Source of the DNA: CAYUUR01 sp964510235
GTDB lineage: Bacteria; Patescibacteriota; Saccharimonadia; Saccharimonadales; CAYUUR01
Reading direction: 5' to 3'
DNA length: 43,991 nt
Assembly: GCA_964510235.1 (NCBI GenBank)
Contig: CAZEBF010000005.1
Coordinates: 1 to 43,991, forward strand
The notes under the pieces are model-generated. The model was given only the letters and a program-made list of their open reading frames with translations, searched no databases and was not told the origin of the DNA. Positions within the stretch are counted from its first letter, which is position 1. Each line of letters opens with the position of its first letter. A program made the translations under genes and the position numbers. Positions 23,714-32,119 of the stretch are shown here, one piece after another.

Positions 23714-25237
23714 ATGAACGAGCGACTCGAAGCCAAGTTAAAAGATCTGCCCAAAAGCCCCGGTGTGTACTTTCACAAAGACGCCAAGGGTCAGATTATT
23801 TATGTTGGTAAGGCTGCGGTGCTACGCAATCGTGTGCGCCAGTACTTTCAAGCCAGTCGCAATCGAGACCCAAAAACTGAACTTTTAGTTGGCGAAATTG
23901 CTGACACCGATTGGCAAGTAGTTGATTCAGAAGTTGAAGCATTGTTCCTAGAAGCCGAGATGATTCGTCGCTATATGCCACGCTATAACATCATGTTACG
24001 TGACGACAAAGCGATGACCTACTTACGCATCAACTTTAAAGACGAGTTTCCGCACGTCAGTTACACGCGTCGGCCACTGGACGATGGTGCTGATTACTAT
24101 GGTCCGTTTCTCAGTGCTTTTGCTCTCCGTCGTGCACTCAAATACTTGCGCAAAGCTTTTCCGTTTTCTACCCACAGCGTCTTGCCTAAACGAGCCTGCT
24201 TGCAATACCACTTAGGGTTGTGTCCTGGGCCAGAAACGGGTGAGCTCGATAGTAAGGTCTACAAAACAAACCTCAAAAAACTAGTCCGTGTTGTGCTCGG
24301 GCAGCGCAAAGGTTTGATTGCCGAGTTAGAGCGCGACATGAAGCGCTATGCCAAAGACAAAAACTTTGAAGAAGCCGCCACAGCGCGTAACCAAATGTTC
24401 ACGCTCAAACGGCTCGACCAGCAGGTTATTTTTTCTGACAAAGAGTTTCAGGATATCGCCAAAGATCATGCCCTGGTTGACCTAACTAACCTACTGGGCC
24501 TAAGCAAGCCGCCACGTCGAATTGAAGGGTTTGATATTAGTCACATGAGCGGCACAGACACCGTCGCCAGTATGGTCGTGTTCACCAACGGAGCATCCGA
24601 CAAAGCTAACTATCGAAAGTTCAAATCACGCGTGCCGGGCAATGACGACTTTGCGCACATGCGAGAGGCTATGTCGCGCCGCTTTTCTGACAAAAATATC
24701 AAAGCTTGGGGTAAACCAGACTTGCTACTGATTGATGGCGGTAAAGGTCAGCTAGAAGCAGCTTTATCGGTGCTTCGAGAAAGAAAAATAGAGATTCCGG
24801 CCATTGGCCTTGCCAAAAAGTTCGAAGAAATCGTGGTCCGTAACGACTGGCCCTACACGCACTTAAGCCAAGAAATTCTCATGAAGCAGCGTGGCTTTGC
24901 CCGAGTTAGCGAAGACTTTACATTAGTTGATATCCCAAACAACGCTAACATCGTTAAACTCTTGCAGCGCATTCGTGATGAGTCGCATCGCTTTGCTGTT
25001 AGTTACCACACAGTGCTCAAAACCAATCGGCAGCGGGTGAGTGTACTTGATGAAATCCCGGGCGTTGGTCCCTTGACCAAGAAAAAGCTGCTTAGAACAT
25101 TTGGTTCGTTGCGAGGTGTTATGCAGGCACGCGACATTGAACTTGCTAAGCTGGTCGGCGAGAAGCAAGCTGTTATCATTAGGCAGTATCTGCGACCAAT
25201 TAAGAATGCCCAAAAAGAACCAAAGGAGATACTATGA
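23714..25237 (+). CDS. uvrC: Excinuclease ABC subunit C
   Basis: The 507-residue protein is shorter than E. coli UvrC (about 610) but has all parts. GIY-YIG nuclease at 1-90 (GVYFHKD, IIYVGKA), a UVR motif at about 205-240 (KDKNFEEAATARNQM), an RNase H-like nuclease domain (GFDISHMSGTDTVAS, LLLIDGGKGQLEAA) and a C-terminal helix-hairpin-helix (LDEIPGVGPLTKKKLL). UvrC makes both incisions around a UvrB-bound lesion. A -10-like TATACT (23698-23703) sits 10 nt before the ATG. The stop overlaps the next start by 4 bp. Confidence 0.96.
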   Translation: MNERLEAKLKDLPKSPGVYFHKDAKGQIIYVGKAAVLRNRVRQYFQASRNRDPKTELLVGEIADTDWQVVDSEVEALFLEAEMIRRYMPRYNIMLRDDKAMTYLRINFKDEFPHVSYTRRPLDDGADYYGPFLSAFALRRALKYLRKAFPFSTHSVLPKRACLQYHLGLCPGPETGELDSKVYKTNLKKLVRVVLGQRKGLIAELERDMKRYAKDKNFEEAATARNQMFTLKRLDQQVIFSDKEFQDIAKDHALVDLTNLLGLSKPPRRIEGFDISHMSGTDTVASMVVFTNGASDKANYRKFKSRVPGNDDFAHMREAMSRRFSDKNIKAWGKPDLLLIDGGKGQLEAALSVLRERKIEIPAIGLAKKFEEIVVRNDWPYTHLSQEILMKQRGFARVSEDFTLVDIPNNANIVKLLQRIRDESHRFAVSYHTVLKTNRQRVSVLDEIPGVGPLTKKKLLRTFGSLRGVMQARDIELAKLVGEKQAVIIRQYLRPIKNAQKEPKEIL

Positions 25238-25938
25238 AAAGCATCATGCTGCTACTTGGGCTACTACTCATTGTGTTTATTGCGGTGACACTCACCAAAA
25301 TTGGGATTCTATATAGTCAGGTTGAACGCTATAAGCAATACTGGGCGACAGAGCGCGATCGTGACGCCGAGCCAGGATCGGTTAGTTACATTGCACTGGG
25401 TGACTCTGGGGCACAAGGTATTGGAGCCACACGTCCAGAAAAAAGTTACGTTGGCTTATTAGCAAACAGTATAGGCAATAAAACAAATCAACCAGTCCAT
25501 ATCACAAACCTCAGTGTGTCGGGCGCTAAAGTGGCAGACGTTAGCCGAGTGCAAATCCCGCAGCTCAAAGGCCAAACAATAACTGACGACACGATCATTA
25601 CCCTAAGCATTGGTGGTAACGACGCAGTGCACAGAAATCCAAACTTTGCTACAGACATCGACAAGCTTTTTTCACAGCTACCAAAACAAACTATCGTGTC
25701 TGATGTTGGTTACTTTGGCGGTGGCCGCTTTAACACCCGAGAATCGTACGTTCAGGAAGTGAATCCTCTTTTGTATGAAGCTGCCGAGAAGTACGGCCTG
25801 ACAATCGCGCCACTGTACAAAGTTACCAAAGAGCGCAACAGTCTTTTTACTAATGCTATCGATATCTTCCACCCCAGCAACCGCGGCTACCAAAACTGGT
25901 ATGACGCTTTTTGGCCAGAAGTCGAAAAGCAGTTATAG
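25234..25938 (+). CDS. SGNH/GDSL family hydrolase, membrane anchored
   Basis: The 234-residue protein has an N-terminal membrane helix (about 3-22), followed by the four SGNH blocks: YIALGDSGAQGIGA with the nucleophile Ser, NLSVSGAKVADV, LSIGGNDAVH with Asn, and the acid-His pair in IDIFHPSNRGY. Members are esterases, lipases or acyl-group hydrolases, often working on envelope polymers. Here it lies outside the membrane and is co-translated with uvrC (ATGA overlap, AAAGGAG 6 nt upstream), probably by compaction rather than a shared task. Confidence 0.9.
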   Translation: MKSIMLLLGLLLIVFIAVTLTKIGILYSQVERYKQYWATERDRDAEPGSVSYIALGDSGAQGIGATRPEKSYVGLLANSIGNKTNQPVHITNLSVSGAKVADVSRVQIPQLKGQTITDDTIITLSIGGNDAVHRNPNFATDIDKLFSQLPKQTIVSDVGYFGGGRFNTRESYVQEVNPLLYEAAEKYGLTIAPLYKVTKERNSLFTNAIDIFHPSNRGYQNWYDAFWPEVEKQL

Positions 25939-25948
25939 TAGTCGCTGT

Positions 25949-27166
25949 ATGTACACCTACTTTGATACTGATTTTTTTACGGGAAACCGTCAGAAGCTAC
26001 GAAAGCTTTGTGACCAAGACGCGCCAATCGTAATTGCCGCCAATGGGTTGATGCAAAAGTCAGCCGATGTCGCCTATCCGTTTAGACAAGAGAGTAATTT
26101 TTGGTACTTGTGTGGAGTTGATGAACCGTCAGCTTTACTAATTATTGACAACGACGAGACGTATATAATCATGCCCGATATGTCTGAGTACCAGCAGCAT
26201 TTTGACGGCCAAAAAGCCGTTGGGCTGATCGAGAGAACCTCGGGCATCACTGATGTATATGCAGAAAAGGAGGGTTGGCAAAAACTAGCAAAGCGCGCCA
26301 AACAAGCCGGCGCAGTCTATTCTTTGACGCCACCACCAGCGTTTATAGAAGTCTATGGTATTCACACTAATCCGACGCGGCAACTGCTTGTCGATCGACT
26401 ACTGGCCATTGATAAAGATATTGATGTACTTGATGCCCGCGAACACCTAGCACATCTCCGGATGGTTAAGCAGCCGCCAGAGTTACAGGCTTTGCAAGCG
26501 GCCATTGATCTCACTGTTGGTGCTTTCAAGCATTGCAAACAGGGTTCATACGAAACCGAGAAAGAGCTCGAAACGGCTTTAACGATGTTCTTTTTGCAGC
26601 ACGGTCAGACTCCGCACGGCTATGACCCAATTGTGGCGAGCGGCAAACAAGCCTGCGTGCTGCATTACCACGATAATGATCAGTCGCTTAAGCCAGGTGA
26701 GCTGATTCTGATCGATAGCGGGGCAGAGATTGATGGTTACTCGGCAGACATTTCTCGAACGTACCCATTTACCAAGCCCACGACGCGTCAACATGCTGTT
26801 CATGCCGCCGTGGTTGCGGTCCAAGATTATGCTTTCAGCTTGCAAAAACCTGGCCCTAGTATTCGAGAAAACGAAAAGCTTATTGAAGCATTCATGGGCG
26901 ACCAGCTAGTCAGTCTAGGCCTGATTAAAAAACCAAGTCGTGAAGCGGTACGTCGCTATTATCCACACAGCACCTCTCACTTTCTGGGTCGTGATGTCCA
27001 TGATCTGGGTGATTACGACCAGCCATTGGTGGAAAACATGGTTTTAACGGTTGAACCGGGCATTTATATTCCAGAAGAAAACATTGGTGTGCGAATTGAA
27101 GATGACGTGCTCATAACCAAAGACGGGCACAAAGTTCTCAGCCTGCAGTTGCCTCGGGACCTCTAG
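25949..27166 (+). CDS. pepP: M24 family Xaa-Pro aminopeptidase
   Basis: The 405-residue protein, from ATG 25949 (MYTYFDTDFFTGNRQKL), has an aminopeptidase P N-terminal domain (about 1-150, with SADVAYPFRQESNFWYLCGV). A creatinase-fold catalytic domain follows at about 170-400. Metal ligands are seen in ILIDSGAEIDGYSADISRT (two Asp), STSHFLGRDVHD (His), LTVEPGIYIPEE (Glu) and GVRIEDDVLIT (Glu). It removes N-terminal residues that precede proline. The open frame reaches back to 25853, but that part lies within the SGNH gene; ATG 25949 follows its stop by 10 bp. Confidence 0.93.
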   Translation: MYTYFDTDFFTGNRQKLRKLCDQDAPIVIAANGLMQKSADVAYPFRQESNFWYLCGVDEPSALLIIDNDETYIIMPDMSEYQQHFDGQKAVGLIERTSGITDVYAEKEGWQKLAKRAKQAGAVYSLTPPPAFIEVYGIHTNPTRQLLVDRLLAIDKDIDVLDAREHLAHLRMVKQPPELQALQAAIDLTVGAFKHCKQGSYETEKELETALTMFFLQHGQTPHGYDPIVASGKQACVLHYHDNDQSLKPGELILIDSGAEIDGYSADISRTYPFTKPTTRQHAVHAAVVAVQDYAFSLQKPGPSIRENEKLIEAFMGDQLVSLGLIKKPSREAVRRYYPHSTSHFLGRDVHDLGDYDQPLVENMVLTVEPGIYIPEENIGVRIEDDVLITKDGHKVLSLQLPRDL

Positions 27167-27197
27167 TGCACTACAATAGTGGTCAAGCGAAAGCATT

Positions 27198-27569
27198 ATG
27201 AATTCACCTATTCAACGTTTTATCGTCCGCTGGTTTGTTAGTGGCTTAGGCCTCTGGCTAGCTGCGCAGATTCTCGGCGAAACTGGCATAAACTACCAGA
27301 GCGAACTGACGGTAATTGTTGTTGCTGGGCTAATCCTGGCGATTATTAACTCAATCATTAAGCCAATTGTAGTTATCCTGTCGTTGCCGGCTATTCTATT
27401 TAGTTTAGGATTATTCATGATTATCATTAATGGACTGATGGTTTTCTTGGCTAGTTGGCTATATGAACCGTTCAAAGTAGAGAATTTCTGGGCGGCAATG
27501 CTTGCGGGTATGATTATAGGACTGGTAAACTACTTAGTGACAGCAATTCTGGAGGATAAAGACGAATGA
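27198..27569 (+). CDS. Phage holin family 4-like membrane protein
   Basis: The 123-residue protein has four transmembrane helices (about 12-30, 38-65, 70-95 and 98-117) with the conserved NSIIKPIVVILSLPAI between helices two and three. This is the family often named mycobacterial 4-TMS phage holin superfamily. In chromosomal settings it is probably not a lysis protein. A TACAAT (27172-27177) promoter-like box precedes it. It overlaps secG by 4 bp. Confidence 0.85.
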   Translation: MNSPIQRFIVRWFVSGLGLWLAAQILGETGINYQSELTVIVVAGLILAIINSIIKPIVVILSLPAILFSLGLFMIIINGLMVFLASWLYEPFKVENFWAAMLAGMIIGLVNYLVTAILEDKDE

Positions 27570-27781
27570 CCATATTTAACTACATCACGCTCGTAAGTGC
27601 CGCACTCATGATTTTTTTGATTTTGATTCAAACCCGCGGAGCTTCACTTGGCGCCGGCTTGGGTGGCGGTGGCGGTGAAGTCAATACAGAGCGACGCGGT
27701 TCAGACAAAAGCTTACATCAGCTGACAATTATTTCAGCGCTGGTGTTTTCGCTCTCGCTGCTACTGAGCGTAATCGCTTAA
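27566..27781 (+). CDS. secG: Preprotein translocase subunit SecG
   Basis: The 71-residue protein has two transmembrane helices (about 3-20 and 50-70) and the SecG core LIQTRGASLGAGLGGGGGEV between them. It stabilises SecYEG during export. It overlaps the holin-like gene by 4 bp (ATGA), and GGAGG lies 10 nt upstream. The peptide-binding protein follows 13 bp later. Confidence 0.9.
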   Translation: MTIFNYITLVSAALMIFLILIQTRGASLGAGLGGGGGEVNTERRGSDKSLHQLTIISALVFSLSLLLSVIA

Positions 27782-27794
27782 CCAAAGGTGGGAT

Positions 27795-29582
27795 ATGATT
27801 GATCGTAAGACAAAGCTGCGCTGGCGGCGCAAAGTCCGAAGGAGCAAGCTGCAAGCAGCAGATACTGCTCAAGCAGCCGAGAAACACATTGATCGTCACT
27901 TTATATATCGCTTAGGCCGTTTGTGGTCAGTTCGTCGTTTTTTGCTTACGTGGTTTAGTTTGATTGTAATACTGATGACCGGGCTCGTTTTACAGTTGCA
28001 GGCCCTCAGCCCGTACTATCAAACAATTCAGCCAGTAACGGGTGGCACCTACAATGAAGGCATTATCGGTAGTTTTACTAACGCAAATCCGCTGTACGCA
28101 ATTGGTCCCGTTGACAGTGCTGTTTCGCAGCTCGTTTTTTCTGGACTGCTACGCTATGACCGACAAGGTGGTGTGGTTGGTGATCTTGCTAAGAGTTGGG
28201 AGACCAATCAAAGTGGCAGCATCTATACCGTAGTACTTCGTGATAACTTGCGTTGGCACGATGGCAAACCCTTGACGGCCGACGACGTCATATTTACGTA
28301 CGAGACTATCAAGAACCCAGACATTCGCTCGCCACTCAACTCTAGCTGGCAAGAAATTGAAGTTACAAAAAAAGATGACAAGACCATTATCTTCACGCTG
28401 CCAGGTTCTTTTAGTGCCTTTCCGTACTACTTGACTAACGGTATTGTGCCTCAGCATCACCTGTCTGGTGTGCCGGCTTCTCAGTTGCGTTCTGTGCCAT
28501 TTAACACAGTCAGCCCAGTTGGTTCCGGTCCATTCAAGTGGGATAAGTTAGAGGTTGTAGGCAATACAACCGAAACTCGCGAAGAGCGGATTGCACTAAC
28601 GGCTTTTGAAGAGTATGGATTAGGCCGGCCTGAGATTAACCGTTTTGTGGTGCGCACCTTCCGTGAAGATCAGGCCATGATAGATAGCTTTGAGCGCCAA
28701 GAGCTCGACGGTATGGCTGGGCTAGAATACATGCCAACATCGATTGGCCAGAACGATGCCTATAGTTATAACTTCCCGTTGGCGAGCGCAACCATGACTT
28801 TCTTCCGTACCACTCACGACGTGCTCAAAGATAACAGTGTGCGCCAAGCTTTAGTCTTAGGAATTGATAAGTCAGAAATAATGGGGGAGCTGGGCTATCC
28901 CGTCAAAGCACTGGATGGGCCATTTTTGCGTGCGCAACCCGGCTATAGCGCCAAGCATGCACAGGTTACCGGCAATCCTAAAGAAGCCGTCAAGCTGCTT
29001 GAACAAAATGGCTGGAAGGTCGGTGCTGATGGGATTCGCCAAAAGGGCACACAACGTCTGAGTTTTCGGTTAGCGCTCGAAGCAAGTGAAGAATATGCCA
29101 GAGTCAGTCAGCAGCTACAGAAGCAGTGGCGCGCACTAGGGGCAGAGGTTGAACTCATTCCGCAATCTGGTGTTGATCTGCAAAGCACCCTCGCGTTTCA
29201 TACTTATGACGCTCTGCTGTACGGTATTAGCATCGGTCCAGAACCAGATGTATTTGCATACTGGCATAGTTCGCAAGCAGATGTACGATCACCTAACCGA
29301 CTCAACTTTTCTGAGTACACTTCTGATGTCGCAGACGCTTCGCTAGAAGCGGGCCGTACCCGTTCAAATGACAAACTCCAAGACGTTAAATATGAGCCGT
29401 TTGCGAAAGCTTGGCAGGCTGATGCGCCAGCGCTAGCTTTGTACCAGCCACGGTTCCTGTATGTTACTCAAGCGAAGATCCCAATTCTAAATCAGCATAC
29501 AATGTCTAGTGGTACGGAGCGATTTGCTAATGTGCATGATTGGATGATTCGTCGCAACCCAGTCGATAACCCTGGCCTCTAA
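27795..29582 (+). CDS. ABC transporter extracellular substrate-binding protein, family 5 (peptide-binding)
   Basis: The 595-residue protein has a basic N-terminal cytoplasmic stretch of about 50 residues and one membrane anchor at about 50-70 (FSLIVILMTGLVLQLQAL). It lacks a lipobox Cys. A family 5 solute-binding domain follows: TYNEGIIGSFTNANPLYA, YTVVLRDNLRWHDGKPLTADDVIFTYE, and GSGPFKWDKLE. It resembles OppA/DppA-type proteins. No permease or ATPase of the same system is adjacent; the genes lie elsewhere or it is solitary. AAAGGTGG lies 6 nt upstream, and an intrinsic terminator follows the stop at 29591. Confidence 0.9.
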   Translation: MIDRKTKLRWRRKVRRSKLQAADTAQAAEKHIDRHFIYRLGRLWSVRRFLLTWFSLIVILMTGLVLQLQALSPYYQTIQPVTGGTYNEGIIGSFTNANPLYAIGPVDSAVSQLVFSGLLRYDRQGGVVGDLAKSWETNQSGSIYTVVLRDNLRWHDGKPLTADDVIFTYETIKNPDIRSPLNSSWQEIEVTKKDDKTIIFTLPGSFSAFPYYLTNGIVPQHHLSGVPASQLRSVPFNTVSPVGSGPFKWDKLEVVGNTTETREERIALTAFEEYGLGRPEINRFVVRTFREDQAMIDSFERQELDGMAGLEYMPTSIGQNDAYSYNFPLASATMTFFRTTHDVLKDNSVRQALVLGIDKSEIMGELGYPVKALDGPFLRAQPGYSAKHAQVTGNPKEAVKLLEQNGWKVGADGIRQKGTQRLSFRLALEASEEYARVSQQLQKQWRALGAEVELIPQSGVDLQSTLAFHTYDALLYGISIGPEPDVFAYWHSSQADVRSPNRLNFSEYTSDVADASLEAGRTRSNDKLQDVKYEPFAKAWQADAPALALYQPRFLYVTQAKIPILNQHTMSSGTERFANVHDWMIRRNPVDNPGL

Positions 29583-29590
29583 CAAAACAA

Positions 29591-29614
29591 AAAACTCTCG
29601 ATGGGAGAGTTTTT
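29591..29614 (+). terminator. Intrinsic terminator after the substrate-binding protein gene
   Basis: AAAACTCTC (29591-29599) pairs with GAGAGTTTT (29605-29613) around a 5-nt loop. It works as a terminator on both strands and lies 9 nt after the stop. Confidence 0.75.
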
Positions 29615-29615
29615 A

Positions 29616-29637
29616 TGGTGCGCGAGAGAGGACTTGA
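29616..29637 (-). repeat. 3' fragment of tRNA-Leu(CAG), 22-bp perfect repeat
   Basis: These 22 bp are identical to 29794-29815, the last part of the tRNA-Leu gene (half of the T-loop, T-stem, acceptor and CCA). The repeat is typical of an integrase attachment-site scar beyond a tRNA 3' end. The 156 bp between (29638-29793) contains the tRNA terminator, two hairpins (GAACAGCC at 29704-29711 with GGCTGTTC, and CTGGCTGTC with GACGGCCAG) and no ORF. Confidence 0.75.
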
Positions 29638-29760
29638 CTAGTGGGCTGGCAATCTGGCTGTCTTGCAGACGGCCAGATGCAACGCGGCCAAGCAATGTCA
29701 CCTCGAACAGCCCTTCAAGGCTGTTCTCACCTATCGGTTCAAGTCACTTGCCTCATGCAA

Positions 29761-29792
29761 GAAAAAGAAGCCTCGAATGAGACTTCCTTTTC
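29761..29792 (-). terminator. Intrinsic terminator of tRNA-Leu(CAG)
   Basis: On the minus strand GAAGTCTC and GAGGCTTC (29786-29767) pair around ATTC with one mismatch, followed by TTTTTC. Confidence 0.65.
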
Positions 29793-29793
29793 T

Positions 29794-29880
29794 TGGTGCG
29801 CGAGAGAGGACTTGAACCTCCACGAGTTTGCACTCACTAGCTCCTGAAGCTAGCGCGTCTACCAATTCCGCCACTCGCGC
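29794..29880 (-). tRNA. tRNA-Leu (anticodon CAG)
   Basis: Minus strand, 87 nt including the encoded CCA. Acceptor GCGCGAG (29880-29874) pairs with CTCGCGC. D-arm GGCGGAATTGGTAGACGC is leucine-type. Anticodon stem-loop CTAGC-TTCAGGA-GCTAG gives CAG. A long variable arm and GGTTCAAGTCC T-arm follow, with discriminator A. Fragments of it occur on both sides (29616-29637 and 29927-29962). Confidence 0.95.
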
Positions 29881-29910
29881 ATGAATGTTATTAAAGCTGG
29901 CTTGCGGTCA

Positions 29911-29962
29911 GGAATTGGTAGGCGCTGTCTACTCTCGTTCTTCCAATGGCCGCCACTCGCGC
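29911..29962 (-). repeat. Broken 5' copy of tRNA-Leu(CAG)
   Basis: On the minus strand, 13 nt from 29962 down to 29950 are identical to the first 13 nt of tRNA-Leu. A 17-nt stretch then replaces the D-loop, and GTAGAC of the D-arm reappears (29932-29927). Further on, CTACCAATTCC (29921-29911) is the reverse complement of the tRNA D-arm segment GGAATTGGTAG. A promoter-like pair lies just upstream. Confidence 0.6.
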
Positions 29963-29979
29963 TTAATTTAACTGAGAGA

Positions 29980-30008
29980 ATAGTACGTTTTTTATACTTA
30001 AAACGCAA
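29980..30008 (-). promoter_or_regulatory. Promoter of the tRNA-Leu(CAG) transcript
   Basis: Minus strand TTGCGT (30008-30003), 17-bp spacer, TACTAT (29985-29980). Transcription would start about 10 nt before the broken 5' tRNA copy and about 90 nt before the intact tRNA. Confidence 0.55.
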
Positions 30009-30030
30009 GATGTCGCCCTAAAGTTGAATA

Positions 30031-30039
30031 TGCTATGAT
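30031..30039 (+). promoter_or_regulatory. Extended -10 promoter of the FAD-linked oxidase gene
   Basis: TGC followed by TATGAT (30034-30039). A GAGGG ribosome-binding site lies about 12 nt before ATG 30088, so this gene has an ordinary leader of about 40 nt. Confidence 0.45.
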
Positions 30040-30087
30040 AGAACAGATAAACGTAAACACTTAAAGTGACAGAGGGTAAACATATTC

Positions 30088-31722
30088 ATGAGTAAGATTG
30101 CGCACTATTTGCAGGAGCACGTAGTTGGTGAAGTTTTGACGTCAGCAGACGCTCGAAGATACTTCTCGACAGATGGGGGCGTCTTTGCAGTAACGCCGTC
30201 GGTCATTCTGTACCCAAAGAATGAGACGGACGTACGCAAAACAGCCCGCTTTACTTGGCAGTTAGCCGAGCGCGGCCGCGTGGTGCCAATGACGGCTCGT
30301 GGGCTTGGAACAGACCAAGCTGGCGCGGCGATCGGTAGTGGAATCATTGTAACGTTTCCTGCGCATATGAATCGCATCCTGGAGCTCGACAGCAAATCAG
30401 GCACAGTCGTAATCGAGCCCGGAATCAACTACGGCAAGCTACAACAGACGTTACACACGCATGGTCGTTACTTGCCACCATATCCATCTTCAATTGAATT
30501 TAGTACCGTAGGTGGCGCGATTGCTAACAACGCGGGTGGCGAAAAGAGCGTCAAATACGGCAGCACGCGTAAATACGTTAAAGCACTTCGAGTGGTCCTG
30601 GCCAACGGTGAAGTAATTGAGACTCGACGTTACAACAAACGCGAGATCAACAAGAAGCTCGGGCTGGCGACATTTGAGGGCGAGATTTACCGCGCACTTG
30701 ATAAACTGTACGAAGAGAATGCCGAACTCCTAAAAGCACCGACACCGGATGTAACCAAGAACTCAGCCGGCTATGCTATTTGGGATGTACGTAACAAAGA
30801 CGGCTCAATGGATCTGACCCCCTTATTCGTGGGTTCGCAAGGGACGCTTGGAATGGTTACAGAAGCTACAATCACCACAGAACTGTATAATCCGGAGACA
30901 GCTTTAATAGCAGCTTTCTTTGATGATCTGCAGACAGCAGAGCAAGCGGTACTTGAACTCCGCAAGTTACCCGATCCGCCAAGTGCACTCGAAGTTGTGG
31001 ACGAAAATTTACTGAACTTTATTGATGAGCATTCACCAAATCAGCTCAAGGGGATTTTAGACAAGCCGTTCTCAAAGTTGGTTGTTCTGATCGAGTTTGA
31101 CTCAGCAGACCGTCTGCAAAAGAAAATGGTTAAACGAGCCGAGAAGATTCTTAAAAAGTTTGAAGTCCCGTATAAAATTGAGCGTGAAGAAGAGCCAAAA
31201 GAGCGTCTTTGGAAGATTCGTCGTAGTGCGGCTGCTGTTGTGGCGCATAGTGAAGGTAATATGAAGGCACTGCCAATCATCGAAGACGGCATCGTGCCAG
31301 TTGATCGCTTTAAAGACTACATCAAAAGCGTCTACGAGATCTTCAACAAGTACAATCTCAAGATTGCTATCTGGGGACACGCCGGCAACGCAAACTTACA
31401 CATGCAACCGTTTATGGATCTCAGCCAAGTTGGTGATCGTCAAAAAGTCTTTAAAGTTATCGATGAGTATTACAGCATGGTGATCGATATGGGTGGTAGC
31501 ACCAGCGGCGAACACAGCGATGGACGTTTGCGAGCGGCATACTTGCCAAAGCTCTATGGCCAAGAGGTATACTCGATGTTCCAAAAGGTCAAGGCAATCT
31601 TTGACCCGTACGGCACGCTTAACCCTGGAGTTAAGATTGATGTGACTATCGAGGACATCAAGCCACTGCTGCGCCACGAATACTCCATGGAACACCTCTA
31701 TGACCATTTGCCACGTACGTAG
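30088..31722 (+). CDS. FAD-binding oxidoreductase, D-lactate dehydrogenase/glycolate oxidase type
   Basis: The 544-residue protein has an N-terminal PCMH FAD domain (about 30-270: GTVVIEPGINYGKLQQTL, then PSSIEFSTVGGAIANNAGG and GSQGTLGMVTEATI). A C-terminal FAD-oxidase cap follows at about 275-525, with AIWGHAGNANLHMQPF and GGSTSGEHSDGRLR, which match the substrate and metal region of D-lactate dehydrogenases and glycolate oxidase GlcD. It likely oxidises a 2-hydroxy acid such as D-lactate to a keto acid at the membrane. No membrane segment is visible. In a fermentative cell this could serve redox balance or use of lactate from a host. The gene stands alone, with tRNAs on both sides. Confidence 0.88.
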   Translation: MSKIAHYLQEHVVGEVLTSADARRYFSTDGGVFAVTPSVILYPKNETDVRKTARFTWQLAERGRVVPMTARGLGTDQAGAAIGSGIIVTFPAHMNRILELDSKSGTVVIEPGINYGKLQQTLHTHGRYLPPYPSSIEFSTVGGAIANNAGGEKSVKYGSTRKYVKALRVVLANGEVIETRRYNKREINKKLGLATFEGEIYRALDKLYEENAELLKAPTPDVTKNSAGYAIWDVRNKDGSMDLTPLFVGSQGTLGMVTEATITTELYNPETALIAAFFDDLQTAEQAVLELRKLPDPPSALEVVDENLLNFIDEHSPNQLKGILDKPFSKLVVLIEFDSADRLQKKMVKRAEKILKKFEVPYKIEREEEPKERLWKIRRSAAAVVAHSEGNMKALPIIEDGIVPVDRFKDYIKSVYEIFNKYNLKIAIWGHAGNANLHMQPFMDLSQVGDRQKVFKVIDEYYSMVIDMGGSTSGEHSDGRLRAAYLPKLYGQEVYSMFQKVKAIFDPYGTLNPGVKIDVTIEDIKPLLRHEYSMEHLYDHLPRT

Positions 31723-31748
31723 TGGTTTCATTTTTATCTCTGTTAAGC

Positions 31749-31754
31749 TATAAT
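31749..31754 (+). promoter_or_regulatory. -10 element of the tRNA-Leu(GAG)/tRNA-Val transcript
   Basis: TATAAT ends 24 nt before tRNA-Leu(GAG). Confidence 0.5.
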
Positions 31755-31778
31755 AATCCCGATAATTCATCGTTTCGT

Positions 31779-31865
31779 GCGGACGTGGCGGAATTGGTAG
31801 ACGCGTCAGCTTGAGGGGCTGGTGGCCGCAAGGCTGTGGAGGTTCAAGTCCTCTCGTCCGCACCA
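31779..31865 (+). tRNA. tRNA-Leu (anticodon GAG)
   Basis: Acceptor GCGGACG (31779-31785) pairs with CGTCCGC (31855-31861). Anticodon stem-loop TCAGC-TTGAGGG-GCTGG gives GAG. Long variable arm, T-arm GGTTCAAGTCC, discriminator A and encoded CCA. The D-arm is the same as in tRNA-Leu(CAG). Confidence 0.96.
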
Positions 31866-31907
31866 GATTGATTTTTTATCTGTAAGTAGGTATTATCCTA
31901 CAGTCGT

Positions 31908-31984
31908 GGGCTGTTAGCTCAGCTGGCTAGAGCACCTCGTTTACACCGAGGGGGTCGGGGGTTCGAGTCCCTCACAGCCCACCA
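31908..31984 (+). tRNA. tRNA-Val (anticodon TAC)
   Basis: Acceptor GGGCTGT (31908-31914) pairs with ACAGCCC (31974-31980). Anticodon loop TTTACAC within CCTCG/CGAGG gives TAC. T-arm GGGGGTTCGAGTCCCTC, discriminator A, encoded CCA. It lies 42 bp after tRNA-Leu(GAG). Confidence 0.96.
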
Positions 31985-31999
31985 CAAGGTTCTTACTCA

Positions 32000-32030
32000 A
32001 ACCCCGACCACCGCTTGGTCGGGGTTATTC
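32000..32030 (+). terminator. Terminator after tRNA-Val
   Basis: AACCCCGACC (32000-32009) pairs with GGTCGGGGTT (32017-32026) around 7 nt. The following T-run is short (TTATTC). Confidence 0.65.
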
Positions 32031-32119
32031 GTTGTCCGAAATCAGGTCAAAAAGCACTCTTGAGCCTAAGTTTGTAGTGCCCATTGAAGAGATAAACAAG
32101 ATGAAAGGTCTGTACTAAT

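Noticed and set aside
22305..25237. Search for a Pup-like gene near the PafA-like gene
   Set aside because: No small ORF ending in Gly-Gly-Glu or Gly-Gly-Gln was found in the nearby intervals or among the window's short genes.
29638..29793. Known small RNA (SRP RNA, 6S, tmRNA) between tRNA-Leu and its 3' fragment
   Set aside because: Hairpins are present, but none of the conserved motifs of these RNAs is visible; part of it is the tRNA terminator.
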